20,799 nucleotides of DNA from the IMG/VR virus record IMGVR_UViG_3300047476_001047, positions 1 through 20,799 of that record; one strand, given 5' to 3'. Of this stretch, positions 14,819 through 20,799 are shown in pieces. This stretch comes from a virus. The notes under the pieces were generated by a model. It saw only the letters and a list, made by a program, of their open reading frames with translations. It had not been told where the DNA came from and did no database searches. The number at the start of each line of letters is the position of its first letter. Position 1 is the first letter of the stretch. Made by a program: the position numbers and the translations under genes.

Positions 14819-15492
14819 TAATGCCACTCCACTTCTGGGAACATTGTAATTGTTTTAATTTCTGTTGTATGTGGAACTTCAGCGATATGGAATACTGCAT
14901 CTGCAACAATCGCAGGATCTAGTGCATCTTCTGCCTTACCACACGGATAAGGATTTTGTTCATTCCACAACGTAGTATTAATACCGCCTGGGTGAATACT
15001 AGAAACTTTAATTTTTCTGCCGCGAAGTTCTTGTCCAATAATGCCAGCAAAACTTCTTAGTGCGGCTTTACTTGCACAATACAAACTTTGATTTTGTATT
15101 TCTCTAAGTCCAGCAACACTGTTAATAAAAACAATTCTGCTACCTGCTTGCATAGACTTTAGGGCTTCCATGGTCACATACATTGTGCCTTTAACATTTG
15201 TATCTACTATAGTGCAGATATCAATATAATCAACACTATCAAATGATCCGCCATGGAAGGCTGCGCTGTTATTCACTAGCAAGTCAATACTAGTTCCTAC
15301 TTTACGCATAGTATCAAATGCAGAATGTACTTGACTAATGTTTGCAATATCTGCCGTATAGTGTGTATAGTTTGTCAATCCTTCAGGCGCAGTTCTGCCA
15401 ATACCGTTTACGTGCCAGCCGGCAGCAATAAACTTTTCTGCTATTGAAAGTCCTAATCCTCTACTTGTTCCTGTAATAACTACTGTCTTCAT
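14818..15492 (-). CDS. Short-chain dehydrogenase/reductase
   Basis: A 224-residue classical SDR: ITGTSRGLGLSIAEKF gives the TGxxxGxG cofactor loop, LLVNNSA the NNAG-like strand 4, N99 lies in VDTNVKG, S125 in INSVAG, and Y138-x3-K142 in YCASKAAL. HPGGINTTLWN follows as the substrate lid. The Arg after the glycine loop (IGRTAP) is compatible with NADP. It probably oxidises or reduces a hydroxyl or keto group of the sugar or cyclitol produced by the operon, since the dehydroquinate-synthase-like cyclase gene is directly upstream (4-base ATGA overlap). It is followed by the GT-A-like gene. In cyclitol pathways a dehydrogenase usually follows the cyclase to set up amination; that role here is inference. 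Confidence 0.88.
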   Translation of the reverse strand: MKTVVITGTSRGLGLSIAEKFIAAGWHVNGIGRTAPEGLTNYTHYTADIANISQVHSAFDTMRKVGTSIDLLVNNSAAFHGGSFDSVDYIDICTIVDTNVKGTMYVTMEALKSMQAGSRIVFINSVAGLREIQNQSLYCASKAALRSFAGIIGQELRGRKIKVSSIHPGGINTTLWNEQNPYPCGKAEDALDPAIVADAVFHIAEVPHTTEIKTITMFPEVEWH

Positions 15493-16514
15493 TGTAAACT
15501 CTTTAACCTCTGTGTGGCTTGTTGTAATTCATTGTAGGTTACATCGTTGATGATTTCGCAACGTCCAATACTAATAGGTATTGGAAGGTATTGATTACCA
15601 TTGCGATGTGTCATAACATCATTGAGCCCTTTCCATAACAAATCTACGTCATAGAAATCTTCATGCTCTGTTGGCAAACTACAATTTTTAATTGTTTTAA
15701 AAATTCTCTCTAAGTGATCGTTAGACAGATATCCTCTTAGATTGCTTATGCAACTGCTTAATAAACAATCTAATATCACTGCTTCACCATGTAGTAACTT
15801 TGGTACATTTTTCATTTCAACCATAGGGCTAAAACTGTGGCCAAAGTCTACGGGTCTTTGTAAATCTCTTTCCCACAAGTTATCGTTGAGTTCTTGCGTC
15901 ATTCCAGATATTGCTCTGTCTATGATCTGATCAGCCAATACGTGATTCTGAAACTTTTGACTCAAGAGTTGCTGTGGCGCCAACTCCATCATCTCAAATA
16001 AATTGTAGTTAGCAATTTCTCTACGATCCTGTGTCTTAATAAACGATTTATCTATTAAGGTAGATACAGGAGGATAAAAACTACCTATTCTATTCCTGCG
16101 GTCAAAGTGATTAATACTAGTCTTTGCACCGACGCTGGCATCAACAATGGCTAATAGTGTTGTAGGTATTCTAACATAAGGAATGCCCCTACGATAGATA
16201 CTACAACAAAATCCTACCAAGTCTAACAGCACACCTCCACCGATAGCAATAATTGGTTCACTTCTGCGTAGCACATTCTTCTCTTCAAAGAATGCAAGAA
16301 CACGTTCTGCGTTTTTCCAATGCTTTTCGGCTTCGTTTGATTCTAGTGTTAAAAACTCTACACCTACAGGAATACGATCCTTGTATAGATTATACACTGT
16401 TTGATCAATGATTGCAATCCTACGTTGTCCCGGAATAACGTCAAAATCTAACGCATCGGGTACTCGGTGAATTTCAAATTCTACAGGAAGATTGGTTTTT
16501 ACACGCCATGTCAT
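15489..16514 (-). CDS. Sugar-phosphate cyclase (dehydroquinate synthase family, not typical AroB)
   Basis: A 341-residue member of the dehydroquinate synthase fold. Seen: IIAIGGGVLLDLVGF (NAD loop, ~88-102), RGIPYVRIPTTLLA, VDASVGAKTSINH (~125-136), NRIGSFYPP, and the three zinc ligands E174 (NLFEMMELA), H226 (DFGHSFSP) and H242 (LLHGEAV). The position of the catalytic lysine in AroB's AExxK motif is E177 here, and FGHSFSPMVE is closer to the non-shikimate cyclases. The family includes 2-deoxy-scyllo-inosose, 2-epi-5-epi-valiolone and deoxygadusol synthases, which turn glucose-6- or sedoheptulose-7-phosphate into carbocycles. A carbocyclic (cyclitol) product is therefore favoured over shikimate, but which one is unknown. 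It overlaps the kinase gene upstream and the SDR gene downstream by ATGA. Confidence 0.8.
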   Translation of the reverse strand: MTWRVKTNLPVEFEIHRVPDALDFDVIPGQRRIAIIDQTVYNLYKDRIPVGVEFLTLESNEAEKHWKNAERVLAFFEEKNVLRRSEPIIAIGGGVLLDLVGFCCSIYRRGIPYVRIPTTLLAIVDASVGAKTSINHFDRRNRIGSFYPPVSTLIDKSFIKTQDRREIANYNLFEMMELAPQQLLSQKFQNHVLADQIIDRAISGMTQELNDNLWERDLQRPVDFGHSFSPMVEMKNVPKLLHGEAVILDCLLSSCISNLRGYLSNDHLERIFKTIKNCSLPTEHEDFYDVDLLWKGLNDVMTHRNGNQYLPIPISIGRCEIINDVTYNELQQATQRLKSLQ

Positions 16515-17428
16515 AGTAGTCTATTTACTAGACTACAGGCATGGGCATAAAAAAACTTTGCCGCTTCTATATTGTCTGCGTGACATTTAAAGGGCAACAT
16601 TCTAAAGAATTGAGTGGCTTCAAAAAGTTTTACCAAATTGTATTTTTTAGGATATCTATACTTTAACTCATCGTTGAACAATTCATTAAAATAAACAAGA
16701 TTTTCAGGAACTGTGCCTATAGAAAAATCTGTAACATTGCCGTTAACTTTGATAGTCCCGTCATTGATTAATCCGTACAAACTGTTACTACATTGAAGCA
16801 CTTGACTATAGTCCATAAATTGGCTATCGACTATGCCTTCTTCGTACAAATCTATGAATACAATTCTATCAGTCTCTGGGTCATACAAGATATTTTCTAG
16901 TGTAGGATTTCCGTGTACATAACATTCGGAACTAATAATTTCATCAAATAGTTTAGAAAATTCTTCAATTCTATTTTTAATGCCACTAAAAGTTTGTCCT
17001 TGATGCACATAAACATCTAAATTATAAAATTGTTCAAACTCAGGAAACTGTCTCGCATCATTTAACTTTTGTAGAACTTCTTCTTGGAAATAAAGTTTAA
17101 GACTACTAACGTTTGGAGCATACTTGTTTACATGCAATCTGTCAAAGGCAAACCACAATGCTTTGTGCATTTTTTCTGTTTGATATCTTGTTAATGCATT
17201 TTCCTTAAACAAGGTTTTAATATCTTTTGCATCAATGTATTCAATATCAAAGTATGCGCCATCCGCTGTAACACCGGCATCGTAGACTTTTGGAACTAGT
17301 CCTGGAACTAAAGCGTTAAACCTTTGTAATTTTTTTAACTGGCTATACCAACGTACATAACCATACTCTCTATCAGCACTAGTGGAGATAAGTTTTCTTA
17401 CAAACTTCTTATCTCCGTCTATGTGTAA
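16511..17428 (-). CDS. APH/choline-kinase-like phosphotransferase, N-terminus in a frame without ATG (possible frameshift)
   Basis: The open frame runs to 17428, just after a TGA at 17429-17431, and encodes ~305 residues, the normal length of this family. Starting at the TTG at 17212 gives only 233 residues and loses the N-lobe. The extra 72 codons are clearly coding: KKFVRKLIS, YVRWYSQLKKLQRF, PKVYDAG, YFDIEYIDA. They contain no ATG, GTG or TTG. An ATG at 17436-17438, one base after the RuBisCO-like stop, reads nine codons (M-Q-V-I-T-H-R-R-R) and stops, one frame off. The C-lobe has CYVHGNPTLENIL and VFIDLYE: the Brenner-type motif is H-G-N, with Asn (codon 16907-16909) where the catalytic Asp is expected, followed by the metal Asp in IDL. 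A small-molecule kinase, a pseudoenzyme or a decaying gene are all possible. Confidence 0.75.
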   Translation of the reverse strand, partial: LHIDGDKKFVRKLISTSADREYGYVRWYSQLKKLQRFNALVPGLVPKVYDAGVTADGAYFDIEYIDAKDIKTLFKENALTRYQTEKMHKALWFAFDRLHVNKYAPNVSSLKLYFQEEVLQKLNDARQFPEFEQFYNLDVYVHQGQTFSGIKNRIEEFSKLFDEIISSECYVHGNPTLENILYDPETDRIVFIDLYEEGIVDSQFMDYSQVLQCSNSLYGLINDGTIKVNGNVTDFSIGTVPENLVYFNELFNDELKYRYPKKYNLVKLFEATQFFRMLPFKCHADNIEAAKFFYAHACSLVNRLL

Positions 17429-17439
17429 TCACTTGCATA

Positions 17440-18678
17440 TTAAAATTCTAACACCCATTCAGGTAAAGATCCGTTGTTAGTTTTGTAACCCCATTTGTCT
17501 ATGGCAATTCTAAACTCTTCGCCTGGCTTTTTATCAATGGCCTGTCGCATAGCAAGTGCTCCTGCAAGTGTTCCGTTTGGATGTCCGTGTACTGCGCCTC
17601 CGCAGTTTGCAAGGAAGTTTGTTCCAAACTTCTCAGTAGTGGCAGTTACAATACCTGGATGCATACCGCAACTTAATGCTGGCAATACATTTCTCTTGTG
17701 CAAGGTTTCCATAGTGTATTTGAGTTCTTCTTCATCGTCACTAAGGTAACCTCCCCACATACCTGCATGGATAGTATCAACTCCGCACAATCCTGCAAGG
17801 TCACACAATACTGCCCAATCGATGCCAAACGGATTACGTTTGTCTGTGAGAATCTTGTCACCGCTCTTTTGGTAATGAATAAACAAAGGCAAGTCTAGTT
17901 TACGAATAGAATTGTAAACACCTAGTCCACTCCAGAAGTTAATGTGAATACCGTTGCCGCCATTGTTGGCTACAAACTTAGCACGTTCTAGAATAGTGTG
18001 ATGGTCACCGTTAATGCAGAAACAATAGATAACATTGCGTCCGCAGTTATTAACAATGTTGGAAATTAATTCAACACGATCTTCAAGACTACAAAAACTT
18101 GGATTACTTAAAATTTCATCTTCTTTGATAAAATCAACACCGCCGTCTAACAGTTCTTTAACCATATCTGCTAGTGTGGCAGGACTAATGCCAGTTTTAG
18201 GTTTTACAATAGCGCCAGACAACGGCTTGTCATAACGATTAACAAATTTTCTAATACCATCAATACCTTGTCGTGGTCCTAAGAAGTTCTTTTCAACATC
18301 AGCAGGAAACTCGATATGTTTTAGTCTACAAACTTTAAACATATTAATATCTAGTTGACCACCCATGAGTTGACACATTAGATGACTGATGCCATCTCCT
18401 TGCCAATCTGTGTTTACTTTAGGAAATCCAATTTTTACTGTGCCTGCATATTTGCCTGTGAGTTCTGCTTCACTGTGATAAATCACACATGATGACAATT
18501 CAAACAAGTCATCACTTTCCCAACGATTACGAACGTTAGGGTTTCCTACACTTTGACCAATAGCGAGATTCCATGAGGCGTCTCTCAAGTCCCCAAGGTT
18601 CTCATATGTTTCAATATAATAAGTTACTACAACGCATCTATTCTTTTCTAACTCGGTTAAATCCCGAAAAAATTTCAT
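17440..18678 (-). CDS. RuBisCO-like protein (form IV-type), loop-6 lysine missing
   Basis: A 412-residue RuBisCO large-subunit homologue. By spinach numbering: K175 and K177 = K159 and K161 (IVKPKTGIS); the carbamylated K201 and metal ligands D203/E204 = K185, D187, E188 (DFIKEDE); H294 = H268; H327 = H304 (TIHAGM); S379 and G381 lie in LSCGMHPG; the phosphate site is NCGGAVHGHPNG. Several carboxylase residues are changed: K334 is Tyr311 (GGYL), N123 and E60 are both Gly, and R295 is Tyr269. It should therefore enolise or isomerise a sugar-phosphate-like substrate rather than fix CO2. Known RuBisCO-like enzymes act in methionine salvage and acid-sugar degradation; which reaction applies here is unknown. 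AAAGGA seven bases before the ATG is a good ribosome site. It lies between a cupin gene and a kinase gene. Confidence 0.9.
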   Translation of the reverse strand: MKFFRDLTELEKNRCVVVTYYIETYENLGDLRDASWNLAIGQSVGNPNVRNRWESDDLFELSSCVIYHSEAELTGKYAGTVKIGFPKVNTDWQGDGISHLMCQLMGGQLDINMFKVCRLKHIEFPADVEKNFLGPRQGIDGIRKFVNRYDKPLSGAIVKPKTGISPATLADMVKELLDGGVDFIKEDEILSNPSFCSLEDRVELISNIVNNCGRNVIYCFCINGDHHTILERAKFVANNGGNGIHINFWSGLGVYNSIRKLDLPLFIHYQKSGDKILTDKRNPFGIDWAVLCDLAGLCGVDTIHAGMWGGYLSDDEEELKYTMETLHKRNVLPALSCGMHPGIVTATTEKFGTNFLANCGGAVHGHPNGTLAGALAMRQAIDKKPGEEFRIAIDKWGYKTNNGSLPEWVLEF

Positions 18679-18703
18679 GCTTGATTCCTTTTACTGCTCT
18701 CTA

Positions 18704-19036
18704 TTATTTGTTAACGACATCGACCTCAAACTTATCGTTAGGGTCACTCAAATTTCTAACTACTACTAACTTAACATCAGTCAAATACTCACATTGACTG
18801 ATTTCATACGGATAAAGGACAAAGATTTCTCCTGGTCCAAATACCTCTCCGTTGATCTTTATATTGCCTTCTACTACTAAATTAATTTCTGTACTCTTTT
18901 TATGAAAATGATCTTGATGGAACTCTCCTGCTGTATGCTGGTGGAATCCTACTTCAAAATTTTCTTTTAATAGGCTTGGTTCAAAGTTTCCTACAAACCA
19001 ACCTTTAACAAAATCTTTAATATGTGCTTGTTTCAT
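18704..19036 (-). CDS. Small cupin protein
   Basis: 110 residues from the ATG at 19036, one base after the upstream stop. The longer reading begins at a TTG and is not needed. Cupin motif 1 is complete: H43-x-H45-x4-E50-x6-G57 in DHFHKKSTEINLVVEG. The second motif is partial: NGEVFGPGEIFVLYP has the PG turn, but the usual His is replaced by Tyr/Pro. Metal binding through H43, H45 and E50 is likely. Single-domain cupins of this size next to nucleotidyltransferases and epimerases are often sugar isomerases, or serve as dioxygenase-like or binding proteins. The ending VVVRNLSDPNDKFEVD is a typical last strand. Here it sits between the sugar nucleotidyltransferase and the RuBisCO-like enzyme, so it may bind the same sugar-phosphate. 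Confidence 0.8.
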   Translation of the reverse strand: MKQAHIKDFVKGWFVGNFEPSLLKENFEVGFHQHTAGEFHQDHFHKKSTEINLVVEGNIKINGEVFGPGEIFVLYPYEISQCEYLTDVKLVVVRNLSDPNDKFEVDVVNK

Positions 19037-19037
19037 G

Positions 19038-19760
19038 TTAATCAAAAAATGCCGTCTTGCCGTTGAAATAATTTAAATCATCTGGCGTACCTACTGGGTA
19101 AAAATCGTTATTATCTATAGCAAACTTTTTAACTTTTAATCCACGCTGAATAGAATAATTGTACACTGGTGCAACATAGTACTCACCGTTTTCTTTATGT
19201 CCATCTGCTATCATTTTTTCAGCGTCTTGGAAAAAGTCACGGGTGTGTGCCCAATGGTAGAAACCTATTGTGGCATCATTACTAATTACTCGTTTTTCCC
19301 GTACTTCTACTACGAATCCGGCTTGCTCTCTGACATAACTGCATTTTGGGCTTGTTTCTTTGTAGGTAACAATAAAATTTACGTCAGGTTCTCGTTGCAT
19401 TTGATCAAGTAAGTTAAACGGATTCCAATTTAAATATTGGTCACAATTAACACTTAGCATAGGAGCATCTATATCTTTAATATGATTCTTTGCTAATAAT
19501 AAACTTTCGGCAGCACCTTGAGTTTTTTCCTTGGCCACAATGATCTCATCGCCCAGACCAAGAAGTAATTTTTCCAAATGTTTATGTTCTAATAAATGGT
19601 CTTCTCTAACAACAAAATGTATCTTGCCAGGAATTTTGATAGTTTCAACAGCATGATAAATCATCGGAGCGCCGTGCATTGTAATTAAAAACTTGGGCAA
19701 AGAAAATCCTATATTTTTAAAACGACTGCCTTCACCGCACAATCCCATTATAATATTCAT
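19038..19760 (-). CDS. Sugar nucleotidyltransferase (NTP_transferase family)
   Basis: A 240-residue protein of the glucose-1-phosphate nucleotidyltransferase fold. MGLCGEGSRFKNIGFSLPKFL holds the G-x-G-x-R-F phosphate loop and the PK pair, GAPMIYHAVE follows, KTQGAAESLLLAK is the base-binding turn, VNCDQY gives the metal Asp, and NGEYYVAPVYN with YPVGTPDDLNYF closes the fold. It should activate a sugar- or cyclitol-phosphate to its NDP form. It is shorter than RmlA (~290) and has no C-terminal extension, like the small cytidylyl- or guanylyl-type members. The nucleotide cannot be told. Its place upstream of the cupin, RuBisCO-like and kinase genes supports a nucleotide-activated product. It overlaps the SGNH gene upstream by four bases (ATGA). 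Confidence 0.85.
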   Translation of the reverse strand: MNIIMGLCGEGSRFKNIGFSLPKFLITMHGAPMIYHAVETIKIPGKIHFVVREDHLLEHKHLEKLLLGLGDEIIVAKEKTQGAAESLLLAKNHIKDIDAPMLSVNCDQYLNWNPFNLLDQMQREPDVNFIVTYKETSPKCSYVREQAGFVVEVREKRVISNDATIGFYHWAHTRDFFQDAEKMIADGHKENGEYYVAPVYNYSIQRGLKVKKFAIDNNDFYPVGTPDDLNYFNGKTAFFD

Positions 19761-20443
19761 TTAATTTCCTTTGCAATCACATCTGCCCAAATTTTGTGAG
19801 TTTCGATAGTTGGGTGCTTGTACCGATATACGGGCCAATTACTTCTATGAACTTCTTCTAGCCAAGAAGATTTTAAGTACATGTTTTCTATTTCTAAATT
19901 CCACTTCTTCTTAATTACTTCTTGCCAGTAATAGGGAGGTTTTCCTACAGCAATAAAATCATAATACACAATTCCTAGACCTTTACAAAGTGTTCTTAGA
20001 TTAGTCATATACATTGCTGTGATATGTTCGCCATAACTGTCTGAATAGTTTTCATAAAATGCTTCGTGGTATTTTTTTAAAGATTTTTCATCAACAGGCA
20101 AATTGTGTAACTTAAGGCAATGCTGTACTGTTACACTATAAATTCCTTGGCCGCTACCAACTTCTGATCTTTCAGGACTTGTCCAACCAATACAAATAAA
20201 CAAGTCTTTAGGATCTTTGCCTTGGCCGATCCAGTTATTAATAAAATTATTTGTTCTTCTAAATATTCTTACATTACTTGCGCCGCCTTGTGCATCGTTG
20301 ACACAAACTGGAATATCTAAATTCTGACTCAAAAACCATGGCCAAGTATTATAGTAACGTGTCGATGCAGAATTCATTCCTTCGCTATCAGGAATTTCAT
20401 CTCCATGTGTCCAACTATCGCCATTAGTATATAACACTCTCAT
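19757..20443 (-). CDS. SGNH-like protein
   Basis: A 228-residue protein opening MRVLYTNGDSWTHGDE, the GDSW form of SGNH block I (Ser10), with DAQGGASNVRIFRR as the oxyanion-hole block (Gly and Asn present) and LFICIGWTSPER as the third strand. YRYKHPTIETHKIWAD near the C-terminus supplies the His (H210), but the Asp three residues before it in the usual DxxH is absent, so activity is uncertain. No signal peptide is visible. The following gene pair, nucleotidyltransferase and cupin, suggests it belongs to the carbohydrate pathway, perhaps as an O-acyl esterase or transferase. It overlaps the next SGNH-like gene by ATGA. Confidence 0.68.
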   Translation of the reverse strand: MRVLYTNGDSWTHGDEIPDSEGMNSASTRYYNTWPWFLSQNLDIPVCVNDAQGGASNVRIFRRTNNFINNWIGQGKDPKDLFICIGWTSPERSEVGSGQGIYSVTVQHCLKLHNLPVDEKSLKKYHEAFYENYSDSYGEHITAMYMTNLRTLCKGLGIVYYDFIAVGKPPYYWQEVIKKKWNLEIENMYLKSSWLEEVHRSNWPVYRYKHPTIETHKIWADVIAKEIK

Positions 20444-20799
20444 CGATTATCTCCGATCGCTTTTATTAGTTTCTTTGCCACTTCAACATGGCCGCGTTCA
20501 TCGCAGTGACCGCTTCCCATGCGATCTGGATATTTTCGAGAATACTCTCCCCAGTTGTTATGAAAAAAGTTTTCTTTAGAAATAAATCTATCATTATATT
20601 CGTTTGGAGACATTATCAAATGAGGTATATTATTTTCTTTAAGCATCATATGCATCATTAAGATAATACCGCTGTCATAATCTTGTTTAATACTGTCGTC
20701 ATATAGTTCTTCATAAAACGTTTTTATAGCAGACAATTTATTTTTTACATTAGAAAATAAGTATTCAAGATTTGGTGCTTTGCCAGCAAGATAATAAAG
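20440..20799 (-). CDS. SGNH-like protein, 5' end cut by window edge
   Basis: The frame stays open from 20440 to the right edge (20799), so this is the C-terminal ~119 residues of a longer protein. The TTG at 20736 is probably just an internal leucine codon. Seen: SGIILMMHMMLKENNIPHLIM, the strand before the last SGNH helix, NEYNDRFISKENFF, and RMGSGHCDERGHVEVAKKLI, which matches the family's final His block (H-x-D-E-x-G-H). Block I with the serine would lie outside the window, so activity cannot be judged. Together with 19757-20443 this makes a tandem pair of SGNH-type genes at the visible head of the long minus-strand array. Confidence 0.6.
   Translation of the reverse strand, partial: LYYLAGKAPNLEYLFSNVKNKLSAIKTFYEELYDDSIKQDYDSGIILMMHMMLKENNIPHLIMSPNEYNDRFISKENFFHNNWGEYSRKYPDRMGSGHCDERGHVEVAKKLIKAIGDNR

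Noticed and set aside
15489-16514. Housekeeping AroB (3-dehydroquinate synthase) of the shikimate pathway
   Set aside because: The AExxK lysine position is Glu, the FGHSFSP region is closer to other sugar-phosphate cyclases, and no other shikimate gene is present.
16511-17212. Kinase gene beginning at the TTG at 17212
   Set aside because: It would lack the N-lobe, while the 72 codons upstream in the same frame read as N-lobe sequence and bring the length to the family norm.
17673-17861. Small extra reading frames on either strand inside the RuBisCO-like gene and other long genes
   Set aside because: They are shadows of the well-supported genes: low-complexity composition, no motifs and no ribosome-binding signal.
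17440-18678. A true RuBisCO large subunit for carbon fixation
   Set aside because: The loop-6 lysine is Tyr, and N123, E60 and R295 are all substituted; no small subunit or phosphoribulokinase is nearby.
1-20799. tRNA genes, CRISPR arrays, insertion sequences, integrase or attachment sites
   Set aside because: Scanned by eye for T-loop GGTTC-like segments, regularly spaced repeats and transposase motifs; none seen. A covariance-model scan was not possible.

Overview
The window is AT-rich and packed almost edge to edge with genes: 28 are called, and two run off the ends. Neighbouring genes usually overlap by 1-20 bases (ATGA, TAATG) or are separated by 1-2 bases, strand switches cost almost no DNA, and convergent genes overlap at their 3' ends. 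With the mix of products (several Fe(II)/2-oxoglutarate oxygenases, radical SAM proteins, small SGNH proteins, sugar and aminotransferase enzymes), this is most like an accessory island of a large marine tailed phage of the cyanophage/pelagiphage myovirus type. That is an inference: there is no capsid, tail, terminase or polymerase gene here to prove it, and a bacterial surface-polysaccharide island is the main alternative. No tRNA, rRNA, CRISPR array, insertion sequence or integrase was seen.

Layout. (1) 1-808, plus: the C-terminal end of a radical SAM/SPASM protein and a GNAT-like protein. (2) 754-3511, minus: a QueC-like PP-loop ATPase, a DUF6614-like protein, an amidinotransferase and a small CPFA-motif protein. 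(3) 3524-4201, plus: an aspartyl/asparaginyl-hydroxylase-like oxygenase. (4) 4182-5267, minus: a radical SAM/SPASM protein. (5) 5317-9431, plus: a second hydroxylase-like oxygenase, a two-domain GT-A/Rossmann-like protein, a GNAT-like protein, a very short DegT/StrS-type PLP protein and a second amidinotransferase. (6) 9406-20799, minus, one long head-to-tail array read from right to left: two SGNH proteins, a sugar nucleotidyltransferase, a cupin, a RuBisCO-like protein, an APH-type kinase, a dehydroquinate-synthase-like sugar-phosphate cyclase, an SDR, a GT-A-like protein, a radical SAM protein, another SGNH protein, a methyltransferase-like protein, an NDP-sugar epimerase, a 2OG-oxygenase fused to a 'sporadic carbohydrate cluster' domain, and another 2OG oxygenase.

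How they may work together. The core from 14818 to 19760 reads like a biosynthetic operon for an unusual sugar or cyclitol: cyclase, RuBisCO-like enzyme, kinase, cupin, nucleotidyltransferase and dehydrogenase. The two arginine-type amidinotransferases and the StrS-like aminotransferase nearby are the enzyme types used to make guanidino-aminocyclitols such as streptidine. A phage-encoded guanidinylated or aminated cyclitol/sugar used to decorate a host or virion surface is therefore a reasonable hypothesis, but only that. The points most worth following up are: the RuBisCO-like protein, which keeps the carbamylated-lysine metal site but lacks the loop-6 lysine; the kinase, whose N-terminal 72 codons lie in a frame with no ATG, preceded by an ATG one frame off; that kinase's HGN in place of HGD; and the fused oxygenase, whose iron motif reads HQG where hydroxylases have HxD, as in Fe/2OG halogenases.
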